Positions 59,901 through 64,000 of a stretch of DNA of 64,000 bases are shown here, piece by piece (position 1 is the first letter of the stretch; the number at the start of each line of letters is the position of its first letter). The notes under the pieces were generated by a model. It saw only the letters and a program-made list of their open reading frames with translations, was not told the origin of the DNA and did not search any database. The DNA comes from Panopea generosa (taxonomy: Eukaryota; Mollusca; Bivalvia; Adapedonta; Hiatellidae), in contig CM055908.1 of the NCBI GenBank assembly GCA_029582155.1, forward strand, positions 22,243,103 to 22,307,102, in the 5' to 3' direction. The position numbers and the translations under genes were made by a program.

Positions 59901-62900
59901 TCTTTTTATTGACAATTTTCAGATTCCTATCCCCGCGAAGTAAGTATGTAAGTATATTCTTTACTTAAAGAGAGTGACCCAATTGACATTGGCGCCCTCT
60001 TTACATTACAAATTATATCATATAACTTTAAATGTTTACATGATAAGTTTACAAAATATTTATGTTAAACAACTAAAGCAAAATGGAAATTAACAAAAAA
60101 AACGAACTAAAAGAAATACATATATAGTTATATACCAATAAGCGCTAGTTGTTATTTTCATTAATGACACTTTATCTAAATTCCACTTTCATATTTTACT
60201 CAATTTAGAAATGTATTAGTAAAAATGTTAAAAGAAACAACATTTTTGTTTTAAGTGAAATAGCATTCCATATTTGTGTTCCAGTATGACAAGCTCCCTT
60301 TAAACATTTCTTCATTAGATTGTGGTATTATAAATTTGCTGTTTGACATTGACCTCAAGTGTATTGATAGATTTGGTCTCATTTCAAACAATTCGTGTAA
60401 ATATGCCGGGGACATTCCAATAACGTTTTTATACATTCTTTTAACTTTTTGATATACAACAATTTGTTCAAATGACAGCATGTGAAAAGAGATAAGTTCC
60501 TTTTCTATACTAAAATATTGGTATTTCTATTGACAATTTTACATGCTTTTCTCGGCAACTTTGCAATTTTACATGTATTAAATATAGAAAAATGACTTCA
60601 CATAGTGCAGCAGTAATCTAGATGAGGTTATATGTATTCATTACAAAACAAAACACTTTGTTCATTTGATAAATGTGGCCGTATCAGATATAAAAGCCAC
60701 AAACAAGACGATATATTTGATGTAATTCCCGCATAAAGTAACTCAGAGCACATCGTCATTCAAATAAGGAAAATAAAACAGATCGAAATATTTTGTCAAC
60801 AATACTTTCTATTGTTCAAAGTAGCTCGGGATGATACGGCGACATCACTAGTAGGTTTAAACATCAACAACATGATTCAACTCGGGATGATACGGCGACA
60901 TCACTAGAAGGTTTAAACATCAACAACATGATTCAACTCGGGATGATACGGCGACATCACTAGAAGGTTTGAATATCAACAACATGATTCAACTCGGGAT
61001 GATACGGCGACATCACTAGAAGGTTTAAACATCAACAACATGATTCAAGTTTTAACAACAGTTTACCTGTATAAATTCTGATAATTCATTTACAATAATA
61101 GTGTTGTTTCCCAAAGAGTGTGATATTTCTATATAAAGATTTTATTGTGGAACACTGTACTTATGGAAATAAAAATATAAATAAAACATAAAGTCAGACA
61201 GGGTGATGAAATAATTTACGTTATCTATTTCGTGTCTGAATTGTTGACACATTTACATCACGTGATTTATCCGTTATCCTTTTTAAGTACCGTACTTAAA
61301 TTTGAAATGTTTATGTCATTTCAATTTTATAAACGAGAGGAAGGATTATTATTACGCATTAAATATCACTATATTATCTAAAACCAAATTATCTGGCATA
61401 AGAATAATGGCGTTTACTTGGCTGTCACGTTTAAAATAGTGTTTGCCTAAAAGATTTAACATGCAGTATAATCTCCTGAATTGTTTACCATACTTATACG
61501 ATCATAATAACGATAAGAGATCCAATCAAAAATATTATCAAAGAATGTGGTCTACCGTTGATGTGAAACCTTTATCAGTAGTCTAAATATGTTTTGCTTA
61601 AATTTGTCATTTTTTAATGTAATATTATTATTAGAATTATTTCCCCAAATCACTTTTTTCTCTTTTTTTCCAGGAATAAAACACTGAAAGCTAGATAGTT
61701 TTATATACATTCGTGATTTTCAGAGAATCTTTCAAATAATTATAACATTTAAGACTTCTTGTGGTATTTTGTGCTTTACATTAGAATTCAGACAAACAGC
61801 CGTTTCCCCATTTATGAGGGTGTGTTTGAAATTGAAGTTAAATATCTAAATGAACTGTTCTTAAACGTCTTTTAAATGCATAAATCAAGTAAGGAATAAA
61901 AACATATGCATATCTTACGTGAACGTTTTCAGTGTTACATTCAGTGTTATCAGGACATGCCTCGGTGAAGTAGCTTTTTTCCATTAAAGCTATAAAGTTG
62001 CTTGCTATCTCTGCCTTTGTAGCTGCATCTGTACAATCCCCTTCGAAGAAGTAAACAGCAGCCATACCCAAACTATGTATGGACTGATGCAAAGCTGAAA
62101 GAAAGTGAAATTTATTCATTTTTAGCCATGAAAACTATTTTGTTTTAAAATTTCTTTTTTTGTTTAGAACTATTCGGTATATTTTAAAAGAAATGTAATC
62201 ATGAACATTGTTATATTTTAATATACTATATTTCCGTTTTTTTAATTTCATAGGATTGTACAGTACATGAACTGATTGCCTTGATATCTGTTGTTGTATT
62301 CCAAATATTTATTTTGTCTATTCCTTTCTAGCGTTAAAGATATACACTTGCATATGTTTAAATTTCCGGCAAGCCATATCTCTATTGTATGATCACCCAC
62401 TATGATTGTATATTAAAAAAACATTATTGTATAATAAATACATACATTTTAAGGTAAAAATAATTTAATTGTTAATATATTTTGATATCGAGAAATTATA
62501 TTTAATATTGAATTCAATTAATGTTATGCCGTACCATACCTCTACAAGGACGGATTATTGGTTGTGGAAACCAAACGCCATCTTTTGAACATGTCAGTAA
62601 TTTTTTCCAGTTTACACCAGCCATATCGGTACCCTTTTTACATTGTAACTGACAAAACTCTCCACCAAGCCAGTTATCGCAAACAATGGCACCATTCTTC
62701 GGTGGGATAAGTGATGCACAGTTGTGGGTACCTTAATTGTTATATATAGACACACAATTAAAATAATTGTCATTTGAACATGTCCTCTTGATATCTTGTT
62801 GTATAGCATTGATATTTTTAATTTAATACAAAACAAAGAAAAGGCAAAGGTTACTATTTGTATCAAACGGTTATATTGAAAAAAAAAAAACCCCGAAAAA

Positions 62901-63390
62901 ACAGCAAAACGGAACTAATGTTTTCTCGCGTATCCACGAGCTGGTAAATGGCAGACAGAAGTTTCCGCTTAAAATCATTAATTTCCTTTAAGATATTTTG
63001 ATGAAAATTCAGTTTCCTGTAATATAGTTTGATATATTTATTTTGTGAATATTTCAAGGAAAATACAGTTTTCGACTGATTTGCTTGTTTGTTTGTTTGT
63101 TGTTTATGAGAGACATTATTATATCTCCAGGAATCAAACAAATAATTTCCTAATATTAGATTTTGTAATTGAAGTCGGTACAGTATACTTACTTATACAG
63201 CTTGTTTGATTGCCTTGCCAATTCCATTCTCCAAACATTCCCTTTGTACTTTTTAGACATTCTACATCACTTCCACCTTTTATAGTTTTTCCTGGATCAC
63301 ACGTCATGTTGCATATTGATCCGGTGCGATATCCTAATGGGCAACTTATTTGCACAAAAGGAGTTGGGTACAGTCTGGGACATCGCGTGT
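43385..63390 (-). CDS. Sushi/ephrin-like/pentraxin/EGF/TSP1 transmembrane protein, C-terminal ~1070 aa (18 exons)
   Basis: Eighteen exons with agreeing phases, nearly all symmetrical phase 1, the pattern of shuffled extracellular modules. Order: sushi, sushi, domain X1, two ephrin-receptor-like Cys modules, a three-exon pentraxin/LamG domain, two EGF domains, TSP1, sushi, domain X2, a third ephrin-like module, a short linker exon, a TM helix followed by RRRR, and a ~55-residue cytoplasmic tail. This is an extracellular adhesion or ligand-binding protein anchored in the plasma membrane. The domain set resembles invertebrate proteins usually annotated SVEP1-like; vertebrate SVEP1 is secreted and much longer, so orthology is not claimed. 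The N-terminus and any signal peptide lie past the right edge. Many NxS/T sites fit an N-glycosylated ectodomain. No kinase or death domain is seen in the tail. Confidence 0.85.
44324..44402 (-). CDS. Membrane-protein gene: transmembrane exon
   Basis: Acceptor 'gtattctag', donor 'gtaagt', phase 1 in and phase 2 out. It encodes IPIIAGVSSAAIVLLLIVAV, then IIRRRR: one ~21-residue hydrophobic helix ended by a basic stop-transfer signal, hence type I topology. Confidence 0.88.
44520..45055 (+). repeat. Interspersed repeat R, uninterrupted copy
   Basis: It matches 34046-34185 joined directly to 36567-36990, running from 'cattacacttaagtcagttg' to 'cataagtgttattta'. It sits in an intron of the membrane-protein gene. 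The junction around 44640-44658 ('cgaaatataaaattgaaaaa') is the empty site for the element at 34186-36566. Confidence 0.88.
45426..45461 (-). CDS. Membrane-protein gene: juxtamembrane micro-exon (30 or 36 nt)
   Basis: Donor 'gtatgt'. Two AG acceptors six bases apart ('ttaag|tacaag|acatg') would give DMPSRPEKIN or VQDMPSRPEKIN, both in frame with phase 1 on both sides. It links the last ephrin-like module to the TM helix. Confidence 0.6.
45818..45973 (-). CDS. Membrane-protein gene: ephrin-receptor-like Cys module 3
   Basis: Phase 1 in and out. CGTGSYLHEQDCKLCDRDTY, QTSCIPCPEGKHTVGVGSTD and RDC give the C..GxY..C..C..xxYQ...GQxSC..CPxGxxT pattern of the GCC2/GCC3 (ephrin-rec-like) module. Confidence 0.87.
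45980..46008 (+). repeat. (AT)n microsatellite
   Basis: About 14 AT dinucleotides just upstream of the acceptor for the exon at 45973, leaving a very short polypyrimidine-free acceptor region ('attgtatag'). Confidence 0.95.
46266..46448 (-). CDS. Membrane-protein gene: domain X2, second half
   Basis: Phase 1 in and out; acceptor 'ttgtcttttaag'. It encodes VKDILLHLQEAFTKIQRAVE, NGTFTVSVLGDDYYLDPS and TCSPGLARVNYYC. A predicted helix then a strand precede the Cys pair that leads into the ephrin-like module. Confidence 0.82.
48197..48249 (+). repeat. (TA)n microsatellite, ~26 units
   Basis: Uninterrupted TA dinucleotides in the intron between the two X2 exons. Confidence 0.97.
48461..48506 (+). 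repeat. (CTT)n tract, GAA on the transcribed gene's sense strand
   Basis: About 15 CTT triplets with one TTT interruption, in an intron; purine-rich (GAA) on the coding strand of the surrounding gene. Confidence 0.95.
48608..48871 (-). CDS. Membrane-protein gene: domain X2, first half
   Basis: Phase 1 in and out. It encodes IQVPENVTIDYSAHYANLYC, a 25-residue spacer to the next Cys, QTC, SLELLHVISCGDSTRNRRDI. RNRR is a furin-type R-x-R-R site. The Cys spacing 25/5/9 matches X1 (25/5/8). Confidence 0.84.
48872..49971 (-). other. Intron, no features seen
   Basis: AT-rich intron with 'tatttatttattta' at ~49855. No repeat or exon recognised. Confidence 0.5.
49972..50175 (-). CDS. Membrane-protein gene: sushi (CCP) domain 3
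   Basis: Phase 1 in and out, donor of the rarer form 'gttagt'. It begins CPQLTAPGNGSLKCENNTDS, continues CSISCDEGYDF, FCGTQTF and ends RRLPKCS. Six cysteines, NGS and the CDEGY turn are characteristic of sushi domains with one extra disulfide. Confidence 0.85.
50579..50749 (-). CDS. Membrane-protein gene: thrombospondin type 1 repeat
   Basis: Phase 1 in and out. DGLWSEWGNWSECTTTCGDG followed by QRRREHLCNNP, CAGENEQFIDC and PECP. The W..W..W Trp ladder (here WxxWxxW), CTTTCGDGxRxRxR and six Cys define a TSP1 domain of one exon. Confidence 0.93.
51000..51625 (+). repeat. ~20-bp minisatellite
   Basis: About 30 degenerate units of 'acagggcatggcagatacta' in the intron between the EGF and TSP1 exons. 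Unit length varies from 18 to 22 bp. Units without stop codons give short false open frames. Confidence 0.93.
51690..51920 (-). CDS. Membrane-protein gene: two EGF-like domains
   Basis: Phase 1 in and out, one exon for both. EGF1: DCESLPCFHGNCTDDLHTFL, CTCTDGFTGKQCE. EGF2: NLDDCTINMCMNNATCVDG, CACGTSFTGVFCE. Each has six Cys and the GFTG-type turn. EGF2 begins with N-x-D-D-C, partly like calcium-binding EGF, but lacks the full consensus. Confidence 0.93.
52112..52282 (-). CDS. Membrane-protein gene: pentraxin/LamG part 3
   Basis: Phase 1 in and out. GNGFRGSISQLNIWSQTTNL, CVPQNGGDILSWHDF and PSVCD. The G(F/Y)xGxISQLNIW strand is the signature of pentraxin-like ConA-fold domains. Confidence 0.88.
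52657..52826 (-). CDS. Membrane-protein gene: pentraxin/LamG part 2
   Basis: Phase 2 in, phase 1 out. FETDTNLFLPDTRWHHIRVD, then YGSNIAAYLDGMKS: the W-H-H-I/V strand followed by a Y-x-D-G turn, as in pentraxin and LamG domains. Confidence 0.88.
52827..54387 (-). other. Intron within the pentraxin/LamG domain
   Basis: AT-rich, with no repeat family recognised. Short open frames at 53377 and 53599 have no domain-like sequence or splice support. Confidence 0.5.
54388..54595 (-). CDS. Membrane-protein gene: pentraxin/LamG part 1
   Basis: Phase 1 in, phase 2 out. FDIEFPNGHNMTAAYSFQND, SEITSFTLSFWIMSSDPW and SVIWSLENLATVIDSNG. The L-S-F-W-I strand after a T-S-F turn matches the first half of a ConA-like domain. 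Confidence 0.85.
54795..55078 (-). mobile_element. tRNA-derived SINE, family A, inverted
   Basis: On the minus strand: 'cccggttagctcagtcggga' (box A), 'gtgaattcgaaatcccc' (box B), 'tatcagttacttgcggagac', 'atggcataaaaatgacgc'. It lies in an intron on the same strand as the gene. Confidence 0.82.
55950..56111 (-). CDS. Membrane-protein gene: ephrin-receptor-like Cys module 2
   Basis: Phase 1 in and out. ACLAGSYSIDGAIPCSPCEI, GHYQPLNGKKNCHKC, TTLAVGSPSNSEC. One module per exon. Confidence 0.88.
56708..56866 (-). CDS. Membrane-protein gene: ephrin-receptor-like Cys module 1
   Basis: Phase 1 in and out. ECPEGTFYTSSNICETCGKD, TYQDTAGELSCKHCPVGTIT and ISDCE. Perfect CPxGTF...C..C..xxYQ...G..SC..CPxGT spacing. 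Confidence 0.9.
56904..56972 (+). repeat. Compound (CA)n(CGCA)n(CA)n microsatellite
   Basis: 'acacacaaacacacgcacgc' continues as CGCA repeats then CA then TA, 40 bp upstream of the ephrin-like exon 1. Confidence 0.95.
57100..57490 (+). pseudogene. LINE polymerase tail relic in intron
   Basis: Plus strand, opposite to the host gene: KLQVTQNKVIKFILNVPAIG, LKDSVKQLEINHAHKIYYDR and CLSYMVENFTKR, then in a shifted frame NFIFYIPKINTVSSTTFYLI and RKFKHLN. The Q-N-K-x-I-(R/K)-F-I-L and 'V.QL..NH...I' motifs are typical of the C-terminal part of mollusc CR1/L2-like reverse transcriptases. Confidence 0.65.
58374..58665 (-). CDS. Membrane-protein gene: domain X1, second half
   Basis: Phase 0 in, phase 1 out, donor 'gttagt'. 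VTCGPSGRRRREIFNETTAT, a long strand-helix stretch with LKLDIIISVQNQANLSF and INRIYMELFEETKNILSENI, then ADCPLGSIRSGRSLQC. RRRR is a furin-type site aligned with RNRR in X2. Confidence 0.85.
58710..58728 (+). repeat. (GA)n microsatellite
   Basis: About nine GA units, ~45 bp upstream of the X1 second-half exon on the gene's strand. Confidence 0.95.
60246..60484 (-). pseudogene. LINE polymerase C-terminal relic
   Basis: Same strand as the host gene: FEQIVVYQKVKRMYKNVIGM, SPAYLHELFEMRP, HLRSMSNSKFIIPQSNEEMF and KGSLSYWNTNMEC. Y-K-V-x-x-M-Y-K-N, P-x-Y-L and LR-S are the conserved tail motifs of mollusc CR1/L2-like elements. A short deletion precedes WNTNM. No splice-phase support exists for an exon of the host gene. 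Confidence 0.72.
60824..61047 (+). repeat. 56-bp tandem repeat, 4 near-identical units
   Basis: Unit 'ctcgggatgatacggcgaca' plus 'tcactagaaggtttaaaca' plus 'tcaacaacatgattcaa'. Exactly four copies with three visible substitutions in total (e.g. 'agtagg' for 'agaagg'), indicating recent expansion. It is in an intron. Confidence 0.96.
61048..61918 (-). other. Intron, no features seen
   Basis: Plain AT-rich intron sequence between the 56-bp array and the X1 first-half exon. Confidence 0.5.
61919..62094 (-). CDS. Membrane-protein gene: domain X1, first half
   Basis: Phase 1 in, phase 0 out. LHQSIHSLGMAAVYFFEGDC, then a 25-residue helix-like stretch (ATKAEIASNFIALMEKSYF) to CPDNTEC and NTENVH. 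Cys spacing is the same as in X2. Confidence 0.83.
62540..62731 (-). CDS. Membrane-protein gene: sushi (CCP) domain 2
   Basis: Phase 1 in and out. NCASLIPPKNGAIVCDNWLG, GEFCQLQCKKGTDM, LLTCSKDGVWFPQ and RPC. Six Cys with the NG and DGxW marks of sushi domains. Confidence 0.88.
63193..63390 (-). CDS. Membrane-protein gene: sushi (CCP) domain 1, first exon in window
   Basis: Phase 1 in and out; acceptor 'tttgtttatag'. CPRLYPTPFVQISCPLGYRT, GSICNMTCDPGKTIKGG, ECLKSTKGMFGEWNW and TSCI. Phase 1 entry requires at least one more exon to the right of the window or in 63391-64000, where none is evident. Confidence 0.86.
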
Positions 63391-63654
63391 CTATAAACAA
63401 AAGACAAATTGTGAGAGTTATTTACATAAGTCATTTTGACAAACTTAAAACTTAATATTATGTTATAAAAATATTTGTAGGGCTTAGAAAAATATAAATT
63501 CTACTTATAAACTGATGTAGCATTTGAAAAAAGGTTAATTAAAACTTTTATATAATAATATACACAATTTACTTGAATACTTATTATTAAGGCAGTAATT
63601 TAGTTTAAATTCATTTTAGCTTGATTTCGAAGCTTATTTGAATCTTATTCCATT

Positions 63655-63775
63655 CCGCTTTCTTGGTAGAACCAGTACTGATAATTAGTTCTTGAGAGGA
63701 ATCGGGTCGAGCTAAGGATTGAACCTACAACCTCTTGCGTGAGCGGCGAAACACTCTATCCACTATACTTTTAAG
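63655..63775 (-). mobile_element. tRNA-like SINE, family C, inverted
   Basis: On the minus strand: 'tatagtggatagagtgtttc' (box A), 'gaggttgtaggttcaatcc' (box B), then 'attcctctcaagaac' and 'agtactggttctaccaag'. It matches 18545-18660. Confidence 0.62.
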
Positions 63776-64000
63776 GAATTAAAACACATTATTGCTAAAA
63801 TTATTATCTGATAATAGAAACAGCACATATATTAAAACTTATCTCATGGCCGAAGTCCAAGCGTAAGTGCGGGGGTCAAAGGACGTTCTACCTTTAAAGG
63901 TATGTCTATTACATTAGATGCAAAACGAACGAATTGATTTTAATCATATTGGACGTTTGCAGCGTCAGATGTATATCTAATTTTATGAACGATAACTGCA

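Noticed and set aside
60246..60484. Extra exon of the membrane-protein gene
   Set aside because: Sequence matches LINE polymerase tails, has no phase-compatible splice sites, and the exons on both sides already join in phase.

Overview
The window is animal nuclear DNA. It is AT-rich, the genes are split by introns with canonical GT-AG sites, and the introns and spacers are filled with tRNA-headed SINEs, retroelement relics, minisatellites and elements built on ~170-bp tandem cores containing 'caaggtcaaggtcac'. The repeat style, and an expanded sushi/ephrin-like/pentraxin/TSP1 gene, point to a mollusc and most likely a bivalve; this is inferred from family knowledge, since no search could be run.

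Four protein-coding genes can be rebuilt exon by exon with matching splice phases. (1) 1251-10712, + strand: the C-terminal half of a WDR6-like WD40 protein (nine exons, 609 residues, stop at 10710-10712), with its 5' part outside the window. (2) 18748-23821, - strand: a C2H2 zinc-finger protein of 724 residues with 12 fingers (three coding exons). (3) 27318-32608, + strand: a C2H2 zinc-finger protein of 776 residues with 7 fingers (four coding exons), head to head with gene 2 across a ~3.5-kb spacer. (4) 43385-63390, - strand: the C-terminal ~1070 residues of a type I membrane protein (18 exons). Its order is sushi, sushi, unnamed domain X, two ephrin-receptor-like Cys modules, a three-exon pentraxin/LamG domain, two EGF domains, TSP1, sushi, a second X, one more ephrin-like module, a TM helix and a short tail. 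It resembles the SVEP1-like families of invertebrates and continues past the right edge.

Between and inside these genes lie: a 30-bp minisatellite (6765-7540) and a ~40-bp minisatellite rich in 5'-splice-site-like motifs (9350-9712) in WDR6 introns; a degenerate minisatellite that supplies the WDR6 stop codon; two copies of a pearl-like element with ~168-bp core repeats (10977-12803 and, inverted, ~34186-36566); two copies of a nonautonomous element with a Helitron-type 3' end (15177-15349, 37010-37957); a frameshifted MULE-like transposase relic beside a LINE reverse-transcriptase tail (39277-40580); further LINE relics at 35335-35722, 57100-57490 and 60246-60484; and at least three tRNA-derived SINE families.

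The genes do not form a pathway. WDR6 is a tRNA-modification cofactor, the zinc-finger genes are probable nuclear DNA-binding regulators, and the last gene is a cell-surface mosaic protein. The most interesting items are the duplicated X domain with furin-type sites in gene 4, the filled/empty site pair that brackets one mobile element, the Helitron-type ends, and minisatellites that sit on or mimic splice and stop signals.
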